Positions 1 to 10,655 of a DNA stretch of 64,000 nt are shown here, one piece after another; position 1 is the first letter of the stretch; every line of letters starts with the position of its first letter. The notes below the pieces were generated by a model. That model searched no databases and had not been told where the DNA came from. It was given only the letters and a program-made list of their open reading frames with translations. The stretch comes from Spinacia oleracea (taxonomy: Eukaryota > Streptophyta > Magnoliopsida > Caryophyllales > Amaranthaceae). The position numbers and the translations under genes are program-made. Location of the stretch: the NCBI RefSeq assembly GCF_020520425.1, contig NC_079492.1, forward strand, positions 141,612,361-141,676,360. Direction: 5' to 3'.

Positions 1-257
1 ACACTTTACAATTTCAACTGCCTATCTGATTTTGTAAATTTGACAGTCAAGTGATTAAGGGGAGATCGTGAATTTAAATTAGTTGTTCAATTATACACAT
101 ACTAATCATGTTAATTTTTTATAAACAGGCAACAACAACAAAAAAAAAACACAATTTTTTGTGATGTTCATGTCTTAGTTTTTAATTTTCTAAAAAAAAT
201 AAAAGAAATCTGGAACGAAAAAATGAACAGGGCATTAGCTATTCATACATAAAAGAA

Positions 258-345
258 CACAACAACAACAACAACAACAACAACAAAGCCTTAGTCCCAA
301 AATAATTTGGAGTCGGCTAACATGAATCGTCGTAGGAGATCGTCA
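258..345 (-). mobile_element. SINE 3'-end fragment with (TTG)n tail
   Basis: Read on the minus strand, a segment with TTAGCCGACTCCAAATTATT and GGGACTAAGGC runs into a TTG-repeat tail (CAA repeats on the plus strand, about 260-287). This is the 3' end seen on a widespread group of plant tRNA-derived SINEs (Au-like). I see no A or B box upstream, so only the 3' portion appears present. It lies downstream of the stop codon of the MLF1-like gene and could sit in its 3' flank or UTR. The family name is from memory; the tail and conserved block are seen directly. Confidence 0.6.
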
Positions 346-646
346 TTGTGCCGCCTAAACATAAAAGAAAACAATATGCAAAAAACCACACTACACCAAA
401 ATGTGCCGCCTCCATCATTGCTCAGCCAGGATGATTAAAACTTGGTACAAGTGTACAACATAAGCATCACATAGAAAGGCAAAATAATTCTTCACTCTTT
501 AAACTAAAGAGCAGACATTCATGCTAATAGAGATGGGATAGTAGGGTTGTCCAAGACTACTATGAGTACTATCACATATATATACATGCACAATGGAGAT
601 AATCGAAAGGGTAGACATTTACTATCGGCTACAGCTAGCTAACCGC

Positions 647-3118
647 TTAACCCTTCATTCTTCCGTGCAACCCACGATCCGCTCCCCTCTGCCCTGTCTG
701 CTGCTGCATATGAGCTGCATGATTACCACCAGAGTTGTTTCCTTGATGCTGAGTAGAAGGAAGTGCCCATCCTTGCCTGCTCGTCTGTCCAGATCTACCA
801 AGTTCCGAGTTACCTTCAGATCAAAGCAAACAAAAAATGAGCTACATCCTGTGCCTAAGAGGAGCTGCTCACTCAAGCATATACAGTTATTAATAAGTTC
901 ATAACATAATCATGTCAGTCCTGTGTAGACCTGGTTATTGGGCGGGTCAGGGTCGGGGCAGGTCAGGGTCGGGGCGGGTTAGGAAGGTCAATAATGGGCG
1001 GGTCAAATTTGCAGGTCAATAACAGGCTGATAATGGGTGGATCAATAAACGAACAAGGAAAAATGAAAAAAAAAAAGGTGTCGTATTCCAATACAAGTGA
1101 ATACGAAGCTATCCATATAGTTTTCTATATCATACCTATTTTTGTTTTCAAAATTATTGTGTTATAAGTTTGGCCCTATATTGACTTTGTCCAATAAAGA
1201 CCCTATCCAATAAGAGCCCTGACCAATAAGAACCCTATTAACATGACCCAAACCTTATACTCATCGGACTACCTTGTCCAATAACCAGGTCTAGTACTGT
1301 GTACGGTTCATATTAGGCAGTCTGCCACAGCCAGAGCAAGAAGACTATCACCAAAGACTAACACTAACATCTAGCAACTAAAGTCTCACTATTCATTTCA
1401 TAAAGTCCCCGTAACAATGGTCACACAGTTGATACTTCATCCAGAAATGGGTTTCCACAGGGAAAAGGTGCAGCACTATCCTCAACAGCTCTGGGCACGA
1501 ATAGAATCTAGAAAAGTCTTAAGCCTATTGGCTCCACCCAACACACACAAAGGTCCTTAAACAGTTAAAAATATCCTGCATAAGCACCATAAACCTTTCC
1601 TTTTTTGCACAGTCGCCACCTAAAGTTTCAAGTAGGCGGGCTGTCATAAACATACGTAGACAATTAGGCATATGCCGCATACATATACCTTGAATTTAAC
1701 AGTTGTAGAGCAACTTGTTGCCTCCAAACGCTAAAAAATACACTTGACTTTTTAATCGCTAAGATACACTACAAACGATCTTACCTCCATCCAAACTCAG
1801 CCTACCACCCGTCAAATGCCTTCCAGCACTCCCTTCCCAAGCATTTTCAAAGCCAACAAGCTCATCTATAGCCAAAACACGTTATCGAGAATGTGTCAGT
1901 GATCATCATAATACTCCCACATAGAAATATCTACTCTTTCAGTAAATGTAGAACCTACCTTCATTCAGGTTATGCAGCATCTGTCTTGTATCCACTTTAC
2001 CATCAGAATTAAGCTTTCTTGCAAGAGTATGGCCCTATACAGGCAGAAAAATATCACATACACAATGGTACAGTAACCATAAAACCAACATCCCCCTTAA
2101 ATTCTTCAAAGATAGCAAAAGAAATTCAGGGATAACTGTCAATACCTTGTTATGAAGTCCCCTTGAGACCCTGTGATTCGCTTGACCAGTGGTGCTATCA
2201 GCTTCTTTAAATTCTTCAAAAACCACCTGTGTAACACACATAACAGCATATTGACAGGTGCAAGAAACAATTCAAGGAGGCATACACACATCAACACACA
2301 CGATATAAAATATGTATGAAGTACAAATTCAAAGACAGGTACTCACTCCATCACTCCCTGCCCTTTTGGTTGAAGATTTAGTATAATATGCTCCATTATT
2401 ACCACCATATGATACAGTAGAGCTCTGAAAGGTGTAGCATTGGGACTGAGACGGAGGCTGGACATTGTTCATCCTGTTGTTGAACTCATTTCTATACTGG
2501 ATGTGCTTATTTCTCCCATCTGCAAGAGGACCATAATATTACAAGTCAGTGAAGTCATAACATTAAAATGCTATCAAATAAAATACAAAAGCAGAAATCG
2601 ACTTTACCATCAGTTTCATCATCAGAGATCTCAACATAAGGCTCTCTAGCTAATCTAGAATGTTTCCTGGGGTGATAGTCTTTCGCCTCCTCAGAACCAC
2701 CACCTTCTTCATGCTCATCATCTGAATTCAACTCCTCAATCACGGGGCCCCTCCGTTTATTTGGCTGTGACTCTTGCTGTTGTACAAACCCAGCTGGATG
2801 CGCACCAGCGAAAGGATTACCGTTACCACCAAACAAGCCAGACCCTGGATGGGTACCAGTGAAAGGATTACCATTACCACCAAACAATTCAGACCCTGGA
2901 TGTGTACCAGTGAAAGGATTACCATTACCACCAAACAAGCCAGTCTCCAACATGCCCCCAAATGGGCTTCCAAATGGACGAGTGAAGAAAGGGTCATCAA
3001 ATGGATCTCTTCCTCCAAAAACACTTGAAAAAATACTCTGATGGCCTCCCATACCACCAAACCCACTAAAGCCGGCAAAGGGGTCAAATAAATTATTCCT
3101 GCCTCCTCTTCCCTCCAT
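647..3118 (-). CDS. Myeloid leukemia factor 1 (MLF1)-like protein, six exons
   Basis: I assembled six coding exons, all with GT-AG borders and consistent phase: 3118-2608, 2519-2347, 2226-2146, 2034-1959, 1865-1785 and 813-647 (stop TAA at 649-647). They total 1,089 nt, a 362-residue protein. The N-terminus is Gly/Phe/Asp-rich (GGRDPFDDPFFTRPFG). An acidic stretch EELNSDDEHEE follows. Later exons give the family core: NNGAYYT, VSRGLHNK then GHTLARKLNSDGKVDTR, LHNLNE, LVGFENAWEG, and near the C-terminus RQGWALPSTQ. These are the conserved blocks of plant MLF1/HLS7 proteins, small adaptors whose animal relatives act in transcription and stress responses; plant function is poorly defined. Residues about 57-110 hold a 17-residue repeat. 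A hAT element lies in the fifth coding intron. Start chosen as the first ATG in frame with the family N-terminus; an ATG at 3132 is out of frame. Identification is strong, exon edges by eye. Confidence 0.88.
926..1293. mobile_element. Non-autonomous hAT element in an intron of the MLF1-like gene
   Basis: The termini are inverted copies: TAGACCTGGTTATTGG at the left and CCAATAACCAGGTCTA at the right. The flanks are GTCCTGTG (918-925) and GTACTGTG (1294-1301), an 8-bp target duplication with one mismatch, as expected for hAT. The left half is rich in GGGCGGGTCAGGGTCGGGGC-type repeats; the right half repeats CCAATAA(G/A) words. There is no transposase frame. It lies between coding exons 5 and 6 and leaves both splice sites intact. 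Confidence 0.8.
2774..2950 (-). repeat. 51-bp coding minisatellite in the MLF1-like gene
   Basis: A 51-bp unit repeats with starts near 2825, 2876 and 2927, with a diverged partial unit to the left. It encodes the 17-residue repeat GLFGGNGNPFTGTHPGS with substitutions such as S-E-L and A-G-A-H-P-A-G. Because 51 is divisible by three, copy-number change would keep the reading frame. Confidence 0.85.
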
Positions 3119-4659
3119 TTTCCTTTTGCCAATAACTCCTTACAAAAGAGAATTAAAATTCAATACTGAAATCTCCTATTTATCAAGAAACAAACTCATC
3201 AAAGCAGCAACACTTTTAAGAAATTAAAAACATATATACAGAAAAACTTTGCATCATCACAGGCTCACAGCAATATTGCCCTCACCAAAATAGGAACCAT
3301 AACCCCTTCAGTGAAGTATGCCATATAAATCTATATCAGCACCAAAAAATCTGCTTACAAGTCCCAAACCTCATTATTCAAATGTTTAATCGAGAGAACC
3401 CCATTTGTTGCTAAAAGAAAGCAATGTTGCAAAATGTGAAAAGGTAAGATGGGCAATGGTTAGTTAACTGTCATAGATTCCAATAATCCTTTTACTTAAG
3501 GCACTACAATGTCCATATCGAGATTTTCATGTGAGTCAAAGCACTACACTTTAACCACCTTCCTTTTAATTCAACTGTCAAGCAAAGTAATCTGTAAAGA
3601 ATGCATGATCATAGCAAAGATTCCAAACAAAACTAACTGCAGCATGAACATTCCACTGCAGACACAAACTACACAGTAACGGATAAGCTCTTGTGACTGT
3701 GGTAGGCCGGTAGCTTTGCTTGTCAGTGTAATCAAAATGATGACACTGTGCAGTGTGTAATTAACACCATCCCCTACAACTCTCTACAAGATCTACCTCT
3801 AGAAATAGAACCGAACGTTCATAACATCTTAAGTCTTAAGTCGTCATAACTGTATGAAAACATTAAACTTTTATATGATAGCTCAGGTCTTGAATTTTAT
3901 TTATAAGGCATTTCTGTAGTCCATGAGCAGCACTACTATGAAAAAGGACAACAACGATTCTGCAAGTCACAAGGGGATGCTTTACGATATAATTCTACTA
4001 AATGTGGCAGACTGACAGTTATTCTAATTGTGCATAGGCATCCTAGTACAGCTCTTGCATAAACTTTGACATACCCCCAAAATAATAGTTCGCACAACCC
4101 TAATCATTGCTAGTTGTAATCATAAACACAAATATTCATCAAAATCAACATACTATCGCATCAGTTGTCAGTATCGGATCCCACTAAGGATCGATGAAGG
4201 GGATAGAATTGGATCAATAGAACTGGATCGCAGGATAGAAACAAAATTGAATGAAGTAACAATCAAAATTATAACATGTCTTTCATGTACAAAGAATGCA
4301 AAAAACACAGAGTTTTTTTTTTCATATGAAGATGTTTCTACCAGTAATTTAAGGGTACACTGTGCAAACATTACAAGAAAAAATATTGATTTTCAGTATA
4401 AGATTCAACTATCTAAAAATCAGCAAGACAACAACAAAGTTTAGTCCAAATTTCCGTCATCTAAATACTTAACTCCTGGATCGAACAACTCCACAATAAT
4501 CATCACCAGAAAATAAAAATTAGATATAGGAAATTCAAATTGAACAAGGCGCTTTCAAAATGACAGATGCTGATACTGTATAATCAACATCAAGAATCAT
4601 AATAATACAAATAATATGAAATTAAAAGCATAAAAGAAACAAGAGAATATGTAACTAAC

Positions 4660-4770
4660 CTGATAATTGGGGGAATTAAGAAAAGGATTAAGATCAATTG
4701 AAAATGGGAAGAAAACCCTAAGCAGCAAAGCAAAGGATGACCGAAATGTTGGGGAAATACAGACTGCAAA
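4660..4770 (-). other. Probable 5'-UTR exon of the MLF1-like gene
   Basis: On the minus strand, a pyrimidine-rich leader downstream of a TATA box ends at CCCCAATTATCAG followed by GTTAGT, a good 5' splice site (exon edge 4660). A matching 3' splice site TTCTCTTTTGTAAG lies at about 3152-3139, 20 nt upstream of the ATG. This implies a 5'-UTR intron of about 1.5 kb (3139-4659) with no gene of its own. The transcription start is estimated from TATA spacing only. Confidence 0.55.
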
Positions 4771-4790
4771 TGGATTACGCAAAGTATTGT

Positions 4791-4798
4791 TCTTTATA
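4791..4798 (-). promoter_or_regulatory. TATA box of the MLF1-like gene
   Basis: On the minus strand CTAAATATAAAGAAC contains TATAAAGA. It sits about 25-30 nt upstream of the inferred start of the 5'-UTR exon. Its position relative to the splice-defined leader is the only support. Confidence 0.5.
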
Positions 4799-5789
4799 TT
4801 TAGGTAAGAATCAGGTTATTTAGGGAAATTCTGCACTTTTCTAATTCAAACCGCTTGGATTTAAAGAAGCTTCTAGGTTGCACAATCTCTTTTCTCAATT
4901 ATATGTAATGTCTCGACCCAGTACTGACATACTTGGACTATGTTTATCTTTATTAGGACAAGTGATTTTAGAGGGATAATTTTAGGTAAAAATAATATTA
5001 TTATAGTATAAAACTATAAATGATCAAGTAACCAAGTGATTTTAGAGGGATAATTTCATGTAAAAAAAATATTATTATATAATAAATTATCAAGTAACTA
5101 AGTGATTTTAGAGGGATAATTTTATGTAAAAAATATATTATTATATAATAAATGATCAAGTAATGTATACTTTGTGTTGGTAATAGACGGAGTAAATCAA
5201 TTGGATAACTTGTATCTAATTTGGTCACAATCTACTTGACGTTTATACGTTTATAAACCCTCGTGTAAATTAATGCATTATATTTATGGAGTATGAATTA
5301 GTTGTAGTACGTGATACATAACTCATCGCTAAAACGAACCAAACAACGGGTGTAGGATATTAAACTCATTCCAAAGCGAACCACGCACAACTATTTAGGA
5401 ATTTACGGAGTATATGTTAATTCATACCTCTTTTCTATAGTTCTATGGTTTATAATCCACTTCATTCCAATTTGTTAAACCAAATGACCAGTAACTTGAA
5501 GAAATAGGAGATGTTTTCTAGCCGGCTCAACAGCCTGTATTGTTTACATCATTAGATGAGATATATTATACCTATGGGCTTCCAAAAGAGGGAAATACTA
5601 ATTATTTTTCAAAAAAATACATAAAACGTATAGGATAACTTGTTGAAATTAAATTTTCCCGTTTACGATAAGTCTACAACTAAATTCAAGTGATAGACAA
5701 TGATAACAAGGTTTTCTTCATTGCTTACTCGGTCAGTTGTGTAATTGTGCGGATTTTAGGGTTCACGAAATCTTATTTAAAGGTGGTGT
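4799..5789. other. Intergenic stretch with a three-unit minisatellite
   Basis: This separates the MLF1-like promoter from the LINE remnant. Apart from the tandem repeat at 4959-5165, I see AT-rich sequence with no open frame of interest and no recognisable element ends. Confidence 0.5.
4959..5165. repeat. About 70-bp minisatellite, three units
   Basis: Units begin at 4959, 5033 and 5099 with AAGTGATTTTAGAGGGATAA and continue through ATTATTAT tracts to GATCAAGTAA. Spacing is 74 and 66 bp, the difference coming from the AT-rich part. Confidence 0.8.
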
Positions 5790-6678
5790 ATGGAGTACGT
5801 TAGAGTTAAATTAACTCAAACTATTAAAAGTTGGCATGGAGATCCCTTGTCTCCATACCTTTTTGTGATATGCATGGAGTATCTGAATAGGTGCTTATGC
5901 CTATTAAAAGATTCACGAGAGTTCCATTACCATCCAAGGTGTAAGAAGCTGAATATCACTCACGTATGTTTTGCTGACGATCTACTTTTATTCTCTAGAG
6001 GAGACAGTCAATCTGTCAGAAGCTTATTCACTGCCTTTGAGAAATTCTCTACAGCTTCAGGTCGGAAAGCTAACCTCAACAAAAGCTCTATTTATTTTAA
6101 TTTGTTGGAGTTCCAGAGCACATCCAGGCTTATATTCTAAACGAATTTCAGTTCTCTGTTGGTTCTCTCCCCTTCAAGTATTTGGGGGTCCCTCTCTCAT
6201 CCAGAAAGCTGAGTGTTATACAATGTCAACCCCTTATTAAGAAATTCCTAGATAGAATTGAGAATTGGTCTTCGAGGTTTCTTTCTTATGCCGGAAGGTT
6301 TCAGTTGATCAAGGCTGTTCTTTGCAGCATTCAGACATATTGGTGCCAAGTATTTCTAATTCCTAAAAAGGTTCTCAAGCTTCTACAGGCTGCCTGCAGA
6401 GCCTTTTTATGGACAGGAAAATCCGGTGCTTCAAATAGGGTGTTAGTGTCTTGGGATACTCTTTGCTTACCTAAGAGTGCGGGTGGTTGGAACCTTACAG
6501 ATATGTTCACTTGGAAACATTTAGCTATCAGCAAGCTGCTCTGGAATCTTGCTAGGAAAAAAGACACGCTTTGGATCAAATGGGTTCATATGTACTATAT
6601 TAAAAACAATGACATTACTCAGATAAAACCTCCTCCTCAAGCTTCCTGGGTAATCAGAAAGATCTTTGGTGCTATTAG
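5790..6678 (+). pseudogene. LINE reverse transcriptase, 5' portion (broken)
   Basis: Translation shows the end of a plant L1-type reverse transcriptase: GDPLSPYLFVICMEYL, then FADDLLLFSRGD with the catalytic ADD triad, then KYLGVPLSSRKL and the thumb and linker region (RIENWSSRFLSYAGRFQLIK, LPKSAGGWN, WIKWVHMYY). The 5' part of the LINE (endonuclease and finger domain) is absent, as is usual for 5'-truncated copies. The frame shifts near 6095-6106: the first frame runs to a stop at 6140 while the family sequence continues (GVPEHIQAYIL) in another frame. The coding line breaks off at 6678, where a large LTR insertion begins, and resumes at 27560. Confidence 0.85.
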
Positions 6679-7033
6679 TGTTAGGTTATGATACATATGA
6701 TATTACATAAATTATGCGGAAACAACCATTAACCCAGGAATACATATTATTTACACATAATCATATAGCATAATTTAGATGCATACTCTTTGTTGCGTGC
6801 CTTCCCTAGCTGCGCCCGAACCGAACAAGAACAAGTCTTTAGGACTCCAAGTGTCGTCCCTCCGTAGATAGTCCACAGCACGTCCGGATCCGCCTTAAGA
6901 TTGACCAACTAGAATCGCCCTTAAGGTACTAGAATTTTCGGCACTTTTGAGCAAGATGTGTGACTGAATTTTTCTCTCAAAAACTCACTTTGAATACTTT
7001 AAAACTCATTATAAATTGTGAACCCAGGCCACA

Positions 7034-7041
7034 TATTTATA
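7034..7041 (-). promoter_or_regulatory. LTR TATA box
   Basis: TATAAATA in the context CCCCTATAAATATGTGG on the minus strand. It lies about 1,070 bp into the LTR as the element reads it, leaving about 355 bp for R and U5. This placement suits a Pol II LTR promoter. All four LTR copies keep the TATAAATA core. Confidence 0.6.
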
Positions 7042-7440
7042 GGGGTATGGAAAGAGAATTGGAATCCTATTAGGATACGAATTAATTAAACTTAGAATCC
7101 TACAAGAACTCTAATTAATTAATTTATCAAATAGAATTAGGAATTTAATCATTAACCGAACTCTGCACGTTTTAGGAATCGTGCATGAACACAAACACTT
7201 ACGCACACACACACGGCAGCCACGATGGGCCGCCCATGCGCGTGCGTGCGAGCAGCCCACGCAGCGAGGCCTACGCGAGCTACAAGCCCACGTAGCTCCT
7301 GCGCGCGCTGCGCGCGCTGTGCGCGCTGCCACGGCCTGCTGGGCCTGGCCTTGCGCTGGGCCTGGCGTGGCCTTGGCTGTTCGTGTGGCGCGCTTGGCTT
7401 GCTGGGCGATGGCCTGGCTTCGTGCTGGGCCCTCGTCCGG

Positions 7441-7800
7441 CAGGCCTCGTCCGATGCTTATTCGTACGATACGCTTCCGATTAAATTTCCGATTCCGGAA
7501 TTCATTTCCGATACGAACAATATTTAACATTTCCGATTCCGGAATTAATTTCCGTTTCGAACAAATATTTAATATTTCCGTTTCCGGAATTATTTTCCGA
7601 TTCCGATAATATTTCCGATTCTGACAATATTTCCGTTTCCGGCAATATTTCCGATTCTGGCAATATTTCCATTTCCGATAATATTTTCCGATACGTACCA
7701 TGTTTCCGTTTCCGGCAACATCTACGACTTGGATAATATTTATATTTCCGATACGATCCATATTTCCGTTTCCGGCAATATCATCGTTTCCGGAGTATTC
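7441..7800. repeat. TTCCG-type short tandem repeats inside the LTR
   Basis: Imperfect units of about 18-20 bp of the form AATATTTCCGATTCTGGC recur about fifteen times, with alternating GATTC and GTTTC versions and occasional GATACG. The same tract is present in all four LTRs (also near 17230-17570, 26210-26550 and 26890-27245). Confidence 0.8.
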
Positions 7801-8108
7801 ATTTCTTGCCTGTGACGATCTCAGCTCCCACTGAAACCAAGATCCGTCGATTCCGAATATTCATAGATGGAGTATTTAATGCCATTAAATACTTGATCCG
7901 TTTACGTACTATTTGTGTGACCCTACGGGTTCAGTCAAGAGTAAGCTGTGGATTAATATCATTAATTCCACTTGAACTGAAGCGGCCTCTAGCTAGGCAT
8001 TCAGCTCACTTGATCTCACTGAATTATTAACTTGTTAATTAATACTGAACCGCATTTATTAGACTTATCATAGAATGCATACTTGGACCAAGGGCATTAT
8101 TTCCTTCA

Positions 8109-8122
8109 GTCTCCCACTTGTC
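8109..8122 (-). other. Polypurine tract of the outer element
   Basis: On the minus strand GGACAAGTGGGAGAC abuts the LTR start TGAAGG. AAGTGGGAGA immediately before the 3' LTR is the usual Ty1/copia polypurine tract, and it fixes the orientation. Confidence 0.75.
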
Positions 8123-10411
8123 CTTAGGGACAAGTGTGCATTTCCTAATTCCTTTGTCGCTCGATGCTTGCTCTTGAACATAAGGTAAGAGTTGTCATCC
8201 TTATTATGTCCAGAGGTGTTCCTCGGTTTCAGAGTTCAACTGATCAAATAAACAGATAATCATAGCCTATGATTCATCCGAGCACGGCCATGCATTTCAC
8301 AGTTTCTAGCTCTCCGAGTGGCCTTGTACAACTTTTAAGCATCTCATCCCGATTTATGGGAGGACAATCCCAATCTTGCGATCTTGAGATTAGACTTAGT
8401 TTGATAGGTGATTACCTGAGCGTTGCCTTTATAGCCTCCTTTTACGGTGCGACGGTTGGTCAACGTCAAAGCAACCAGTTCTCAAACAAGTAATCTCAAA
8501 TCACTCAGGTATTGAGGATTTAGTGTCTAATAATTTAATGAAATTTACTTATGACAGATTTTCATCTCTTACAGTAAAGTTTCATAGGTCTTGTCCGATA
8601 CTAGTCTTCCCAAAGTAAGTATCTATGCAAATGATTATGACATTGCCATGTCCACATAGTTCAAGAAACATAACTACTAGTCATCTTGCATTCTAATCGT
8701 CTAACGTTTTCTATGCGTCCAATTTTAAAGAAAACTCTGACTAGGGACCATTTTCAACCTTTGACATTCAAGTTCACTTGATAGACATTTCTTAGTCACA
8801 GGACTGGTCCTGACAGTCTATCTTGAATATATCGTCAAATTTGAAGGGACTCATCATTTAATACTAAACCAAGATTAAATGGAATATGAAAATACATTTC
8901 ATATATGATAAATGTTCAACCCCAATGTTTTATAACCATGGGCCTCAAACCCATCTTCTAAAACAATTCATGGAATTCAAAGCTATGCTTGATTTCCAGT
9001 GCTACAACGTGAGTGTTGCTTCTCACTTGTTGCATAGGTTTAGTTATTATGCTTTGCCAATCTTAATATCCTTTTTATCGAATGTTCTTCGAGATATGAT
9101 GATAAGATCTTTCCGGGTTTGTTTATTATGTGATCTAGTCTTTCTTACTTCGATGGTGGTTTTACTCATTTTGTAATGAAGAACCATCAAGTTAGCAGAC
9201 GTTTTCCTTGCTTCAAGAGTGGTTCTACGCATTTTTCAATGAAGAACCATCAAGCCAGCAGATAGGTGATCTACCCAAGTTCAGTGAAGAACTTTAAACA
9301 ACCCTGTTTTATTGCTTCTTAGGCAATAATTACTTTTACTTCAACTGTATAGGTTGCTAGTGATGCTTTGTTTGGATTTACCTATCCAAGCAGTTCATAG
9401 ATATGTGGAAGACTCTCCAATTATATCTTAGAACATAGAAATTACTATTTTTAATTTCCCACGCAACAACTCATGGTCTCCAATCCATGTTGCCATTTCA
9501 AAACACGATGCTCTATAGCTCGTCCTTATCAATGGTTAACTCCAAAGGGTCTTGCTTGATCCTTTGCCAGTGTTTATGCGTGTAGCATCAATATTTAGCA
9601 TATCTTTATTTCCTTGAATCAAGAAGTAATCCTATGTACCTTTTCAAGTACCATAAGTTTTTCTTGATCTCAATCTAATTGGTCTTCACTTAGATCAATA
9701 GAGATTGGTATATGTTCGTCATGCCTAAAGTCATACGATACGTTTTTGGCGATCCTCATATTATATCATACATGATAAATTCTTTTGCAGAATAATTCCC
9801 AATTGAATTCTATTCATGTAACTTTAGCTCATTCAATTTCAGTAGATACTGAATCCAGCTAAAATTCTTTGACATATAATATAGGTGAAGAATCTCATTA
9901 GATTCTTTGATGTTAACTTAGTAAATGCTTATACATAGTTCAAACATTCTTTTACTTAGATTTATTCACATGGGTCGAATATCTCCAATGGAGACTTTCG
10001 TGTTTGATTCAGTAAATGCCATTACTTAATCCAAAACATTAATATAAGATCTTTGTAAATAGATCTTAATACCCAGTATGCACTAAGTTTCGCCTTGGTC
10101 CAACATTGATGAATAATTTCAAACCTAAGTTATTAGCATTTGAATGTTATTTCACAATAGAGAGATATGTGTGTGATACACATAGGACCAATTAAGTTTT
10201 ATGTACTCCCACTAAACTTCTTATATATCTATAAGAATCATGTACATTTTATGAAACTAAAATACTTATTAGCTTCACTAAAATACAGTTCCAACTCCCA
10301 ATTGCTTGCTTAAATCTGTACTTAGATTTCATAAGTTAGCATTCCTTTTCAAGCATTTATTTGGATCCACAAAACCTATGACATACCATGTACATAGTTT
10401 TCTTCCAACAT

Positions 10412-10655
10412 TTGATTGAGGAATACGTTTTGTCATCCAATTGTCATATGTACCAATATGCAATCATTGCTTGAGTTATAGACTTGAGCATTACGATTAT
10501 GCATGAGGTTTCAACACAATCCATGCCATGAATTTGCTTGAACCTTTAGCAACTAATCTAGCTTTGTGTGTGAACACAATTCCATGTTTGATGGTTTTTA
10601 TCCTTAAAACAAACTTGCAACCAATAGGTGTGAAACTATTCTTGCAAATTAACAA
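10412..10655 (-). pseudogene. Copia reverse transcriptase relic, copy 1
   Basis: This matches the relic at 20176-20424 but has lost one base (TTGCTTGAACC here, TTGCTTGTAACC there), which breaks the frame right after KARLVAKG. The readable part includes IGCKFVLRIKTIKHG and HKARLVAKG, typical of the start of the copia reverse-transcriptase domain. Confidence 0.65.

Larger units (their letters stand above)
6679..8108 (-). repeat. 3' LTR of the outer copia-type element
   Basis: The 1,430-bp repeat runs from TGTTAGGTTATGATACATAT to GGGCATTATTTCCTTCA on the plus strand; as read by the element it starts TGAAGGAAATAATGCCC and ends CCTAACA. It holds a TATA box, TATAAATA, on the minus strand at 7034-7041 (equivalents at 16052-16059, 16793-16800 and 25787-25794 in the other LTRs). 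A GC-rich stretch (7181-7440) of GCGCGCTGTGC words is followed by TTCCG repeats (7441-7800). Open frames here are by-products of these repeats. Confidence 0.9.

Noticed and set aside
2740..3132. A 130-codon minus-strand frame starting at an ATG 14 bp upstream of the MLF1-like start
   Set aside because: It is a shadow in another register of exon 1; the MLF1 frame gives the family motifs and joins all six exons in phase.
7111..7761. A 216-codon minus-strand frame with N-R-K-Y-C-R-K-R-K-type repeats, and similar frames at 17253-17534, 26231-26512 and 26857-27270
   Set aside because: They are translations of the TTCCG repeat and GC-rich tracts inside the LTRs. The peptide is only the repeat period, and the frames differ between copies.
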